From Ruminococcus flavefaciens (GTDB taxonomy: Bacteria; Bacteroidota; Bacteroidia; Bacteroidales; P3): a stretch of DNA of 64,000 bases. Within the stretch, counting starts at the first letter, position 1; each line of letters opens with the position of its first letter. Shown here piece by piece: positions 1 to 8,550 of this stretch. The notes beneath the pieces are model-generated. The model saw only the letters and a list, made by a program, of their open reading frames with translations. It did not search any database and was not told where the DNA came from. The translations under genes were made by a program, and so were the position numbers. The stretch covers positions 412,294 through 476,293 of the forward strand of contig JAMPAI010000001.1 of the NCBI GenBank assembly GCA_023667315.1, read 5' to 3'.

Positions 1-899
1 AAGTTGGGCAGCCCCTTGAAGAAGCCGGAGTAGTGTATCTTCATTTCCTGCGCTGCCACGCGTTCCCCCTTGCATTCCGTTTCTTTCTTGAACAACTGCA
101 TACATACCTGCTTGCGTTCCTCCACGCTCGGCAAGGGTAATTCCTGCCCGGTTTTCAAAAAGTGCCTTACCTGTTCGAAAATCCAGGGGTTGCCGATGGC
201 CGCCCGCCCTATGAGCACCCCGTCCACCCCGTAGCGGTTCTTCATTTCCAAGGCTTTGTGCGCGGAGTCGATATCACCGTTCCCGAACACGGGAATCTGC
301 ATGCGGGGGTTGTTCTTCACCGCCCCGATCAGACTCCAGTCGGCGGTTCCGCCGTAGAGTTGGGCGCGGGTGCGGCCGTGAATGCTTATGGCGGCGATGC
401 CTATGTCCTGCAGGCGTTCGGCTACCTCCACGATGGGTTTGGAAGACGCATCCCAGCCCAAACGGGTCTTTACCGTTACCGGCAGGCCGAGTCCGCCCAT
501 GGCCTTAACCACGGCCGAAGTGATCGAAACCATTTTAGGAATGTCCTGCAAGATGCCGCTGCCCGCGCCCTTGCTTACGATCTTGCGCACGGGGCAGCCC
601 CAGTTGAGGTCGATAAAGTCGGGATGATATCCGGCGGCGATTTCGGCGGCCTGGCGCATGCTCTGTTCGTCGTGTCCGAAAATCTGAATGCCGGTGGGGC
701 GTTCGTCGGCCTGGAACGCCATTTTGGAGAGGCTCTTGCCGGCCATGCGCACCACCGCGTCCGAAGAAATGAACTCGCTTACCAACACGTCCGCGCCGTG
801 CTTTTTGCAGAGGGTGCGGAAAGGGGCGTCGGTAACGGCTTCCATCGGGGCGAGCCACAACGGGAAATCGCCTAATTCAATCTTGCCTATTCGGGCCAT
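1..899 (-). CDS. dusB: tRNA-dihydrouridine synthase (partial, C-terminus outside window)
   Basis: Flavin enzyme that reduces uridine to dihydrouridine in the D-loop of tRNA in the cytoplasm. The N-terminus reads MARIGKIELGDFPLWLAPME, the usual Dus opening with the FMN-binding APM segment. It is followed by the family signatures DLNWGCPVRKI (with the catalytic Cys), SIHGRTR and FGNGDI, and GVLIGRAAIGNPW near the TIM-barrel end. About 300 codons are present and the gene runs off the left edge. The ATG at 897-899 overlaps the last 13 bases of the upstream kinase gene, so the two are probably translationally coupled as the last genes of the DUF4290-murA-priA operon. Assignment to DusB rather than another Dus subfamily rests on overall similarity as I recall it. 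Confidence 0.93.
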   Translation of the reverse strand, partial: MARIGKIELGDFPLWLAPMEAVTDAPFRTLCKKHGADVLVSEFISSDAVVRMAGKSLSKMAFQADERPTGIQIFGHDEQSMRQAAEIAAGYHPDFIDLNWGCPVRKIVSKGAGSGILQDIPKMVSITSAVVKAMGGLGLPVTVKTRLGWDASSKPIVEVAERLQDIGIAAISIHGRTRAQLYGGTADWSLIGAVKNNPRMQIPVFGNGDIDSAHKALEMKNRYGVDGVLIGRAAIGNPWIFEQVRHFLKTGQELPLPSVEERKQVCMQLFKKETECKGERVAAQEMKIHYSGFFKGLPN

Positions 900-1891
900 C
901 GGGTGTTGCGTTCTTCTATCTTACGGATGCGGGGCAGCAGATCTTCCCATTGTCTGGCGGTAAGCTTGGGCCCTGTTACCTGCACCACCTGCGTGGCCAC
1001 CGTGGAGGCGATGTCGCCGCATTCCTGCACGCCCAATCCCCGGCTCATGCCGTAGAGGAAACCGGCGGCGTAGCTGTCGCCCGCGCCGTTGCTGTCGGTC
1101 TTCACCACCTTGTCGGCGTCGATTACGTAGAGTTTGCCTTTGTGCATTACCAGCGAGCCGCGCGAGCCTATCTTGACCACCGCCACGGCCACCAGTCCGG
1201 CCAGCAGGTTCAGGGCTTCCAGGTTCTCCTTGCCCGTAAAGGCGAGGGCTTCCTCCTCGTTGGCGAACACCACGTCCACCATGGGCAGGATCCTGCCCAA
1301 GAAATCCAGGTTGCCTTTAACGATGTTGTAGCTGGCCAGATCCAGCGAGATCACCATGCCGCATTCGCGGGCCAGCTGCAGGGCCTTTTCCAAAAGCGCG
1401 TAGTTCTGCACCATATAGCCCTCGATGTGGAAGTAGCCGTAGCCCGAAAAAATGTCGCGGCTTATGTTGGCTTCGGTCATCGTGGCGGCCGCGCCCAGAT
1501 AGGTGGCGAAGGTGCGTTCGGTATCGGGGCTCATCAGGGTGATGGCCGTTCCGGTGGGGGTGTCGATACGGCGGAAGTAAGGCGTGATGCCGTGTTTGGT
1601 AAGGTGTTCGATATAGAAATCGCCGTAGATGTCGTTTTTGCCGATCTGTCCGATAAAGCCGCAGCCCCCGCCCAAGGCGGCGATGGAGGTGATGGTGTTG
1701 GAGGCCGAGCCGCCCGTAGCCAGCACCGGCTGCGTCTGTCCGAAATGATTGAGGATAACGCCCGCCTGGGGTTGGTCTATCAGGGTCATGCTGCCCTTGG
1801 GCAGACCCCATTTCTCCAACAGATCGTCGGAGGGAAGCTGGAAGATAAGGTCAACCAAGGCGTTTCCCATACCGAGAATCCGGCCTTGCAT
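887..1891 (-). CDS. PfkB-family carbohydrate/adenosine kinase
   Basis: Cytosolic ATP-dependent kinase of the ribokinase/PfkB superfamily; in Bacteroidota this subgroup is usually annotated adenosine kinase. The protein opens with a GNALVD motif and has the first PfkB signature around GGSASNT. The second signature, DSNGAGDSYAAGFLYG, supplies the catalytic Asp and the anion-hole GAGD. I chose the ATG at 1889-1891 (MQGRILGMGN) because homologues start just before the GNALVD strand. The ATG at 1913-1915 would add eight residues. A still longer reading would run into the end of priA. The length, 334 residues, is normal. The stop overlaps the dusB start. The exact substrate (adenosine, ribose or fructose) cannot be read from the sequence. 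Confidence 0.9.
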   Translation of the reverse strand: MQGRILGMGNALVDLIFQLPSDDLLEKWGLPKGSMTLIDQPQAGVILNHFGQTQPVLATGGSASNTITSIAALGGGCGFIGQIGKNDIYGDFYIEHLTKHGITPYFRRIDTPTGTAITLMSPDTERTFATYLGAAATMTEANISRDIFSGYGYFHIEGYMVQNYALLEKALQLARECGMVISLDLASYNIVKGNLDFLGRILPMVDVVFANEEEALAFTGKENLEALNLLAGLVAVAVVKIGSRGSLVMHKGKLYVIDADKVVKTDSNGAGDSYAAGFLYGMSRGLGVQECGDIASTVATQVVQVTGPKLTARQWEDLLPRIRKIEERNTRWPE

Positions 1892-1955
1892 GGAAAGTTT
1901 TTTATGGGTTTGCATAGTTGTAAGCGCCAAAAACGCGAAGATACGTAATCTTTGT

Positions 1956-4415
1956 TTATTGGGGGTCCACATCCACCACGATGCGTATCCGTCCGAAGCG
2001 GGGCTGGTTCAGGAACAGGTCGATGCACTGCCGAAGGCGGGCTTTCATCTGCTCGATCCGGGGCGTGCGCTCTATCTTAAGCATGATTTCCTGTATATAG
2101 TAGGTGTTGATGCGGCTCACCATGGGGTATTCGGGTCCCAGGACGCGTTCCCCGAAAATCTTGCGCAGTTCGGCGGCCAGGAACCTGGCGCCCTCGGCGG
2201 CCATGTTCTCGTCTTTGTGGCGTATGCTGAGGCGGATGAGGCGGTAGAAAGGCGGGTAACGGAACACCATGCGTTCCTGAATCTGGTGGGTGTACATGGA
2301 GGTGTAGTCGCTGTTCATCACATCCTGTATCACCTGCAGGTCGGGCTTGTGGGTCTGTATCACCACCTCGCCGCCGCCCTCCTTGCGTCCGGCGCGCCCG
2401 CTCACCTGGGTCATCAGGTGGAAGCTGCGTTCGTACGACCTGAAATCGGGAAAGGAAATCAGGCTGTCGGCATCGATGATGCCCACCACCGCCACGTTGT
2501 CGAAGTCGAGCCCCTTGGTAACCATCTGCGTGCCCACCAGAATGTCGATCTTGCGGTTTTGGAAGTCGTCGATAATCTTGTGGTAGGAGCCTTTGGCGCG
2601 GGTGCTGTCCAGATCCATGCGCTCCACCTTGGCCTGCGGGAAAAGCAGCTGCAGGTCTTCTTCGATACGCTCGGTGCCGAAGCCTTTCATGCGCAGGGCC
2701 GGGCTGCCGCATTGGGGGCATACCTGCGGCTGGGTTACGGTATGGCCGCAATAGTGGCAGAGCAGCACTCCGCTGCGTTTGTGAAAGGTCAGGGTAACGT
2801 CGCACTTCTCGCATGCCGGCACGTGTCCGCACACCTCGCATTCCAGTCGCGTGGAAAAGCCGCGCCGGTTCTGGAACAGGATCACCTGCCTGTCGTTCTC
2901 CAGGGCCTCCTGTATCTTCTCGGCCAAAAGCGAGGAAAAGTTTCCCAGCATGTTTTTCTGCCGTTTCTCCTCCTTTAGGTCAGACACCAGGATGTCGGGC
3001 AGGCGCACGCCCCCGTAGCGGGTAAAGAGGGTGGCCAGCGCGTACTTGCCGTGCAGGGCGTTGTAATACGATTCGAGGGAGGGCGTGGCCGAACCTAAGA
3101 CCGTCTTGGCCCCGTGCAGGTGCGCCAGGAAAACGGCGGCGTCGCGGGCGTGGTAGCGCGGGGCGGGATCCTGCTGCTTGTAGGAGGTCTCGTGTTCCTC
3201 GTCCACAACGATAAGCCCAAGGTTCGTAAAGGGCAGGAAAAGCGCCGAACGCGCGCCCAGGATGATTTGGTAGCGCGAGCCGGTGTTCTTCCATATCTCC
3301 ACCTTCTCGGCCTCGTTGTAGCGCGAGTGGTAAACGCCCACCGCCTGGCCGAAATACTTGCGCAAACGCAGGATCATCTGTGCCGAGAGCGCGATTTCGG
3401 GCAGCAGGAAAAGCGCCTGCTTGCCTTGCGCCAAGGTCTCGCGTATCAGCTGTATGTAGATTTCGGTTTTGCCGCTGGAGGTGACCCCGTGCAGCAGGCA
3501 GACCGCCTTTTGCTCCAGTCCTTCCTTTATCTGCCGGAGCGTGTCTTGCTGGGCCTGGGAAAGCTGTACGTTCTGGTTTTGCGTATCACTGCCTGCGTAT
3601 TCCTGCAAACGGCTTTTCTGCTGTTCGGAAACTTCGAAAACGCCTTTCTTCACCAAGGCCTGCAGCGTGGCTCCCGATTGCTGCGCCTTGCCCAGCAGCA
3701 GGGCTTTCCTTACCCAGCCGTCCTGTGCCTGCTGGAACATCGACACATAGGCCATTACGATTTGCAGCTGCGAAAAGGCGCGTTTTTCCAGACGGTCGAA
3801 CAGCTCGTGCTGTTTGTCGATGTTGTTCCGGTATCCGTTTCCCCAGCGCACGAAACTTTCGCGCAAGGGGCGGTAGCGTTCCGAAATCTCTTCCTTAACC
3901 AGGATAACGCCCTGTTCGCGTAAGCCGCGCACCAAGGGGAACACCTTGGCCTGGGCCGAGGCCTGCGCCGCTTCCTCGATGGTGAGTTCGCCTTTTACCT
4001 GCAGGGCGGAAACGATGTCGAGCTGGCGTTGGTTCAGGTTCGAGACATCCCCGTCGAAATCGGGGTTCATCACCAACTTGGTCTCGTTGTTCAGCTTGAA
4101 GCCGGAGGGCAGGGCGGCGGCCATCACGTCGCCTTCGGTGCAGAGGTAGTAGTCGGCCATCCATTTCCAGAAGGCGAACTGCCGTTCGTTGACCACCGGT
4201 TCCTCGTCCAATACGGCGATGATGGATTTTATCTGATGTTGGGAGGGACTGTCCTGATGAATCTTCTTTACCAGTCCCGCATAGACCTTGCTTTTGCCGA
4301 AGGGCACGCACACCCGCATGCCGACTTGCAGCTGTCCCTGCATGGATTCGGGCACGGCGTAGGTAAAGTCCAGCCGCACGGGCAGGGGTAAAAGCACGTC
4401 TGCGAAAGTGCCCAT
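1956..4415 (-). CDS. priA: Primosomal replication restart helicase PriA
   Basis: A 3'-5' DNA helicase that recognises stalled forks and D-loops and reloads the replisome. The N-terminal fork-binding domain starts MGTFADVLLPLPV. Walker A is GVTSSGKTEIY and the DEAH-type box reads VVDEEHETSYKQ. A cysteine-rich zinc region follows (CEVCGHVPACEKC and later CHYCGH, CPQCG), then the C-terminal helicase motifs including QVSGRAGR. The length of 819 residues is typical. The start is the ATG at 4413-4415, 11 bases after the murA stop; the open frame continues upstream inside murA but has no PriA homology there. It lies in the operon DUF4290-murA-priA-kinase-dusB. Confidence 0.97.
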   Translation of the reverse strand: MGTFADVLLPLPVRLDFTYAVPESMQGQLQVGMRVCVPFGKSKVYAGLVKKIHQDSPSQHQIKSIIAVLDEEPVVNERQFAFWKWMADYYLCTEGDVMAAALPSGFKLNNETKLVMNPDFDGDVSNLNQRQLDIVSALQVKGELTIEEAAQASAQAKVFPLVRGLREQGVILVKEEISERYRPLRESFVRWGNGYRNNIDKQHELFDRLEKRAFSQLQIVMAYVSMFQQAQDGWVRKALLLGKAQQSGATLQALVKKGVFEVSEQQKSRLQEYAGSDTQNQNVQLSQAQQDTLRQIKEGLEQKAVCLLHGVTSSGKTEIYIQLIRETLAQGKQALFLLPEIALSAQMILRLRKYFGQAVGVYHSRYNEAEKVEIWKNTGSRYQIILGARSALFLPFTNLGLIVVDEEHETSYKQQDPAPRYHARDAAVFLAHLHGAKTVLGSATPSLESYYNALHGKYALATLFTRYGGVRLPDILVSDLKEEKRQKNMLGNFSSLLAEKIQEALENDRQVILFQNRRGFSTRLECEVCGHVPACEKCDVTLTFHKRSGVLLCHYCGHTVTQPQVCPQCGSPALRMKGFGTERIEEDLQLLFPQAKVERMDLDSTRAKGSYHKIIDDFQNRKIDILVGTQMVTKGLDFDNVAVVGIIDADSLISFPDFRSYERSFHLMTQVSGRAGRKEGGGEVVIQTHKPDLQVIQDVMNSDYTSMYTHQIQERMVFRYPPFYRLIRLSIRHKDENMAAEGARFLAAELRKIFGERVLGPEYPMVSRINTYYIQEIMLKIERTPRIEQMKARLRQCIDLFLNQPRFGRIRIVVDVDPQ

Positions 4416-4426
4416 GGCGGTCGTTG

Positions 4427-5734
4427 CTAAGAAATTCTGCGGATTTCGGCTCCGATATGGTTCAAACGCTCGTCGATACGCTCGTAACCCCGGTCTATCT
4501 GTTCGATGTTGTGGATCGTGCTGGTGCCTTCGGCCGACATGGCGGCAATCAGCAGCGAGACCCCGGCGCGTATGTCGGGCGACACCATCGAGATGCTTTG
4601 CAGCGGCGATTCCCGGTTCAGGCCGATAACGGTGGCGCGGTGCGGGTCGCAGAGAATGATCTTGGCCCCCATGCTGATGAGGTTGTCCACGAAGAAAAGG
4701 CGGCTTTCGAACATCTTCTGATGAATCAGCACGCTGCCTTTGGCCTGGGTCGCGGTAACGAGGGCTATGCTGATAAGGTCGGGCGTGAATCCCGGCCAGG
4801 GCGCGTCGGAAATGGTGAGGATGGAGCCGTCGCGCGAGTTTTCGATCGTGTAATGGTCTTGGGCGGGCACGTAGAGGTCGTCGCCCTTGAATTCGGTATG
4901 CACGCCCAATTTGCCGAACACCTGGGGAATAAGCCCGAGGCTGAGCGGATCCACGTTGCGGATCGTGATTTCGGAACGGGTCATGGCGGCCATGCCGATA
5001 AAGCTGCCCACCTCGATCATGTCGGGCAGCAGCCTGTGTTCGGTTCCGTGCAGTTCGCCCACGCCTTCTATCTGCAGCAGGTTGGAGCCTATGCCCCGTA
5101 TCTGCGCGCCCATGCGCACCAGCATGCGGCAAAGCTGCAATACATAGGGTTCGCAGGCGGCGTTAAAGATAACGGTGGTGCCTTTGGCCAGCACCGCGGC
5201 CATAATGATGTTGGCCGTGCCGGTAACGGAGGCTTCGTCCAGGAGCATATAGCGGCCTTGCAGCGGACGCCCCGATACGTAAAAGGCGTGTTCGTTCTGA
5301 TTGTAGGAAACGGTGGCGCCCAGGTTCTCGAAACCCGTAAAATGGGTGTCGAGCTTGCGGCGGCCTATCTTGTCTCCGCCCGGCTGGGGCACGATGGTGT
5401 GGCCGATGCGCGCCAGCAACGGGCCGGCGGTCATCACCGAACCGCGCAGGGAGCCGGTCTTTTGACGGAAATCCTCGGTGTGCAGGTAAGCCGCGTCGAT
5501 ATTTTCGGCTTGAAAGACGAAGGTGTGTTCTTGGGGGCGTTCAACCTTTACGCCCATGCTTTGCAGGAGTTCTACCAGTTTGAGTACGTCGCGGATCAGG
5601 GGCACGTTGTGGATCGTTACCCGCTCTTTGGTGAGCAGGCAGGCACAGATAACCTGCAAGGCCTCGTTCTTGGCGCCTTGCGGGCTCAGGCATCCGCACA
5701 GCCGTTTTCCGCCGGTAATGGAGAACGAACTCAA
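4427..5734 (-). CDS. murA: UDP-N-acetylglucosamine 1-carboxyvinyltransferase, Asp-type MurA
   Basis: First committed step of peptidoglycan synthesis: transfers enolpyruvate from PEP to UDP-GlcNAc in the cytoplasm. The two-domain EPSP-synthase-like fold is supported by SPQGAKNEALQ near the N-terminus (substrate Lys/Asn) and by the active-site loop QPGGDKIGRRKLDTH. In the loop the usual catalytic Cys (GGC) is Asp, at about residue 121, the change known in other bacteria to abolish fosfomycin inactivation. The best start is a TTG at 5732-5734 that overlaps the TGA stop of the upstream DUF4290 gene (TTGA), with AAGGAGG just upstream; no ATG lies near the conserved N-terminus. Length 435 residues. 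Longer readings would duplicate the DUF4290 region. Confidence 0.95.
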   Translation of the reverse strand: MSSFSITGGKRLCGCLSPQGAKNEALQVICACLLTKERVTIHNVPLIRDVLKLVELLQSMGVKVERPQEHTFVFQAENIDAAYLHTEDFRQKTGSLRGSVMTAGPLLARIGHTIVPQPGGDKIGRRKLDTHFTGFENLGATVSYNQNEHAFYVSGRPLQGRYMLLDEASVTGTANIIMAAVLAKGTTVIFNAACEPYVLQLCRMLVRMGAQIRGIGSNLLQIEGVGELHGTEHRLLPDMIEVGSFIGMAAMTRSEITIRNVDPLSLGLIPQVFGKLGVHTEFKGDDLYVPAQDHYTIENSRDGSILTISDAPWPGFTPDLISIALVTATQAKGSVLIHQKMFESRLFFVDNLISMGAKIILCDPHRATVIGLNRESPLQSISMVSPDIRAGVSLLIAAMSAEGTSTIHNIEQIDRGYERIDERLNHIGAEIRRIS

Positions 5735-6486
5735 AACGGCCTCCTTCTTTTGTAGGTGGAGTTTCTCGGCGTAAAGCCCTGGTTGTTGTCGCGGCTGTTG
5801 TAGCGGCGCGTGCCCGTGTCTCCGCTGTTGCCGTTGCTGCGGCTGTAACTGTTGTTGCTGCGGTAGGGGCGGCGGCTCGTGGTTTCGTAGGCGCTTACGT
5901 TGATGTATTTGTTCTTGCGCTCCATACTGGGCTTGTTGTAGAAAGAGGAATACACTTCGCCTTTCATGGCCTCGGTATAGGTGATCTTGCCGTTCGAGAT
6001 GATATGGAGGTGTTCGGCCACCAGGTCGTCGCTCAGGATATCGTCGTTCCACAGGTAGTACGATTTCTTCATCTGCACCGTGATGAGGTTCAGCGCGGCG
6101 TCTTTTTCGGCTCCGTCGGGCATTTCGGCAGCCTTGAGGATCATGTTTTCGAGCGTCTTGCCGTAGTAGCGGAACTTGATGGGGGTCTGGTTGATCTCCA
6201 CCCGTTTTACCGAAGCCGATTCCTTGTAGGGTTCGGGAGCGGGGTAGGGATTATCGATGTCGAGCTTGAACTCGCTCATGATGATGAGCTGGTCGTAGAG
6301 CTTGTGCATATAGTCGTCCAGCTCGCGGACCTGGGGATGGAGCACTTCCATAAAGTGGAGGATGGTCTGGGCGGCGCGGTTGCGGGCGGTCTTGCTGGGA
6401 ATCTTGACGGCAAAATCCACCATGTCCTGAATGCCTCTGCCGTATTCGGTATAGACCAAGGGCCTCCGTTCGGTATTGTATTTCAT
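5731..6486 (-). CDS. DUF4290 family protein
   Basis: A 251-residue soluble protein of unknown function found almost only in Bacteroidota and commonly placed just before murA, as here. The N-terminal part (MKYNTERRPLVYTEYGRG) and the helical segment with HFMEVLHPQVRELDDY are the recognisable family region. About the last 60 residues are a low-complexity Asn/Ser/Arg/Tyr-rich basic tail (RSNNSYSRSNGNSGDTGTRR) that looks disordered and might bind RNA or another polyanion; that is inference. There is no signal peptide or membrane segment. It is the first gene of the murA-priA operon and its stop overlaps the murA TTG start. Confidence 0.88.
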   Translation of the reverse strand: MKYNTERRPLVYTEYGRGIQDMVDFAVKIPSKTARNRAAQTILHFMEVLHPQVRELDDYMHKLYDQLIIMSEFKLDIDNPYPAPEPYKESASVKRVEINQTPIKFRYYGKTLENMILKAAEMPDGAEKDAALNLITVQMKKSYYLWNDDILSDDLVAEHLHIISNGKITYTEAMKGEVYSSFYNKPSMERKNKYINVSAYETTSRRPYRSNNSYSRSNGNSGDTGTRRYNSRDNNQGFTPRNSTYKRRRPF

Positions 6487-6574
6487 AAAACGTAAGTTTT
6501 CCGGTTAAGAAAATCCGTGCGAAAGGTGCCGTAAGAGCGGCTTACTTCAAAAACGGAATATCTTGAACAAGGTT

Positions 6575-6582
6575 CAAAGATA
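6575..6582 (-). promoter_or_regulatory. -7 promoter box for the DUF4290-murA operon
   Basis: The minus strand reads TATCTTTG, a perfect Bacteroidota TAnnTTTG box, 89 bases before the DUF4290 ATG. It lies in the truB-DUF4290 gap within an A/T-rich stretch. No good -33 TTG is visible at the usual distance. Confidence 0.6.
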
Positions 6583-6633
6583 CAAAAAAAAGCAAAACTT
6601 GTCTTGATTTTGCCGAGACGGAGTATCGCGGAT

Positions 6634-7344
6634 TTATTCCGGTTTGCTCAGGAACTCGTCCACGTTTCGGGCATTTTCCACGCAAAAGCTGCCGATCTTG
6701 GTGCGGCGCAGGGCCGACAGATGGGCTCCGCAGCCCAGAAGCTCGCCGAAATCGCGGGCTATGGAGCGGATATAGGTGCCCTTGCTGCATACGATGCGGA
6801 AGTCTATTTCGGGAAGTTCCACGCGCGTTATCTCGAATTCGTAGATCGTAACGGGCTTGGCCTCCAGCTTCAGTTCCCTGTCGGCGCGGGCGTACTGGTA
6901 GGCGCGCCTGCCCTGCACCTTGACGGCCGAGAATACCGGCGGCACCTGCATGATCTCGCCGCTCAACCGCCTTACGGCCTCGTCGATTTCCTTGTTTCCG
7001 ATATGGCTGTAATCGCCTCCCGGCATCACTTCGCTTTCCAGGTCGTAGCTTTTGGTAACCGAACCTATCGTAAACGTGCCCGTGTATTCTTTTTTCTGCG
7101 CCTGAAATTCCTCTATTTTTTTGGTGTAACGCCCCAAACAGACAATCAGCAGGCCGCTCGCCAAGGGGTCCAGCGTGCCGGCATGCCCCGTCTTTACGCG
7201 CCGTCCCACCTGTCTGTGCGCCCAGTTGCGCACCCGGCTCACCACGTTGAACGAAGTCCAGCCGAGCGGCTTATCCACCAAGATAACCTCTCCCAGTTCG
7301 AGCGGATGCCGCTCGCTTTCGGGAATATCCACCGTATGCTTCAT
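6634..7344 (-). CDS. truB: tRNA pseudouridine(55) synthase TruB
   Basis: Isomerises U55 to pseudouridine in the T-loop of tRNAs. The catalytic motif [14 protein letters not shown] contains the nucleophilic Asp at about residue 59. It is preceded by the family opening [13 protein letters not shown] and followed by [18 protein letters not shown] and [15 protein letters not shown]. With the ATG at 7342-7344 the protein has 236 residues, a normal length for the short Bacteroidota TruB that lacks a long PUA tail. An ATG 45 bases further upstream adds a non-conserved leader. The gene follows lpxD on the same strand after a 60-base gap, so the pair is likely co-transcribed. Confidence 0.95.
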   Translation of the reverse strand: MKHTVDIPESERHPLELGEVILVDKPLGWTSFNVVSRVRNWAHRQVGRRVKTGHAGTLDPLASGLLIVCLGRYTKKIEEFQAQKKEYTGTFTIGSVTKSYDLESEVMPGGDYSHIGNKEIDEAVRRLSGEIMQVPPVFSAVKVQGRRAYQYARADRELKLEAKPVTIYEFEITRVELPEIDFRIVCSKGTYIRSIARDFGELLGCGAHLSALRRTKIGSFCVENARNVDEFLSKPE

Positions 7345-7404
7345 GTTATGAAAAGAGCGGCCTGAACTTACGCCCGGGTCGCTCTTCAATTCTAAATAAA
7401 AACA

Positions 7405-8442
7405 CTATTTCTTTAATTCGGCCAGTTCCTTTTCCACCTGGGCCAGACGGTCCACGATGCTGTCGAGGTTCTTGAAGTGAACGCAGGAACGGCGGAAGAT
7501 GGCCGGATCCAAGGGAGGCGCACCGATAAGCACGGAATTTTCCTTGCGCACCGAACCGGGCACGCCCGTCTGGGCGGCGAACTGCACCCCGTTGGCAATC
7601 GTGATATGGCCGGCAATGCCCACCTGACCGCCCAGCATACAGTTCTCGCCGATTTTGGTGGAGCCGGCAACGCCCGCTTGCGAGGCCATCACTGTATTCT
7701 TGCCCACCACCACATTGTGGCCGATTTGAATCAGGTTGTCGAGCTTTACGCCTTCCTTGATCACGGTGGAACCCATCGTGGCCTTGTCCACGCAGGTGTT
7801 GGCGCCTATTTCCACATTGTCTTCGAGCACCACGTTGCCTATCTGCGGAATCTTTTCGTAGCTGCCGTTGTTGGGCGCGAAGCCGAAGCCGTCGGCTCCG
7901 ATTACCGCACCGGCCTGCAGCACGCAGTTCCTGCCGATCTGTGTGTGCGCGTACACCTTTACGCCGGGGTAGAGGAGGCAGTTTTCTTTCATGCGTACCC
8001 CGCTGCCGATGTAGCACTGGGGATAGACCTTACAGCCGTCGCCGATCTCGGCACCCGAAGCGATCACGCAGAACTCGCCGATATAAACGTCTTTGCCTAT
8101 CTTGGCGTCGGGCGCGATGAAGGCCAGGCTCGAAACGCCCGGTTTGGGCGTGGTGTATTCGTTGTAGAACGCCAGCAGGCGGGCAAACGACTCGTAGGAG
8201 TTCGCCACCCGGATCAAGGCCGCCGGAACGGGGTGTTCGGGCACGAAATCCTTGCCTACGATAACCGCCGTGGCCTTGGTTTCGTAGATATAGGGCGTGT
8301 ATTTGGGATTGGCTAGAAAGGTAAGTCCTCCTTCGTGTCCTTCCTCTATCTTGCAGAGCGTGTTGATGACCGCGTCCGCCGAGCCTCCCTCAACGGTTCC
8401 CCCGATGATTTCGGCTATTTTAGAAAGCGTGAAACTGAGCAT
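7405..8442 (-). CDS. lpxD: UDP-3-O-acylglucosamine N-acyltransferase LpxD
   Basis: Third step of lipid A synthesis: adds a second hydroxyacyl chain from acyl-ACP to UDP-3-O-acyl-glucosamine. The N-terminal uridine-binding domain (about residues 1-100, with LTFLANPKY) is followed by a left-handed beta helix made of hexapeptide repeats (IGDGCK, IGSGVR, IGRNCV, IGANTC). The catalytic His lies in IQIGHNVV at about residue 242, and the C-terminal helix (LDSIVDRLAQVEKELAEL) is characteristic. Length 345 residues. In many Bacteroidota lpxD is next to lpxC/lpxA; here it is paired with truB. It is transcribed away from the SAM-hydroxide adenosyltransferase gene. Confidence 0.97.
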   Translation of the reverse strand: MLSFTLSKIAEIIGGTVEGGSADAVINTLCKIEEGHEGGLTFLANPKYTPYIYETKATAVIVGKDFVPEHPVPAALIRVANSYESFARLLAFYNEYTTPKPGVSSLAFIAPDAKIGKDVYIGEFCVIASGAEIGDGCKVYPQCYIGSGVRMKENCLLYPGVKVYAHTQIGRNCVLQAGAVIGADGFGFAPNNGSYEKIPQIGNVVLEDNVEIGANTCVDKATMGSTVIKEGVKLDNLIQIGHNVVVGKNTVMASQAGVAGSTKIGENCMLGGQVGIAGHITIANGVQFAAQTGVPGSVRKENSVLIGAPPLDPAIFRRSCVHFKNLDSIVDRLAQVEKELAELKK

Positions 8443-8495
8443 AATTTCGGTTGTTTATCGTGCCGAAGCGCAACATGCATTCGGCAATAGGGCTA

Positions 8496-8503
8496 CAAAG
8501 ATA
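8496..8503 (-). promoter_or_regulatory. -7 promoter box for lpxD-truB
   Basis: The minus strand reads TATCTTTG, matching TAnnTTTG, 54 bases before the lpxD start. It lies back to back with the promoter of the plus-strand gene at 8551, so this is a divergent promoter region of about 110 bases. Confidence 0.6.
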
Positions 8504-8512
8504 CGAATCAAT

Positions 8513-8542
8513 TGGATATTCCATATCTAAGCCGTAACTTTG
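8513..8542 (+). promoter_or_regulatory. Promoter of the SAM-hydroxide adenosyltransferase gene
   Basis: TAACTTTG at 8535-8542 with a TTGG at about 8512-8515, 19 bases upstream. The start codon follows only 8 bases after the -7 box, so the transcript would be almost leaderless. Confidence 0.55.
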
Positions 8543-8550
8543 TAAGAGAT

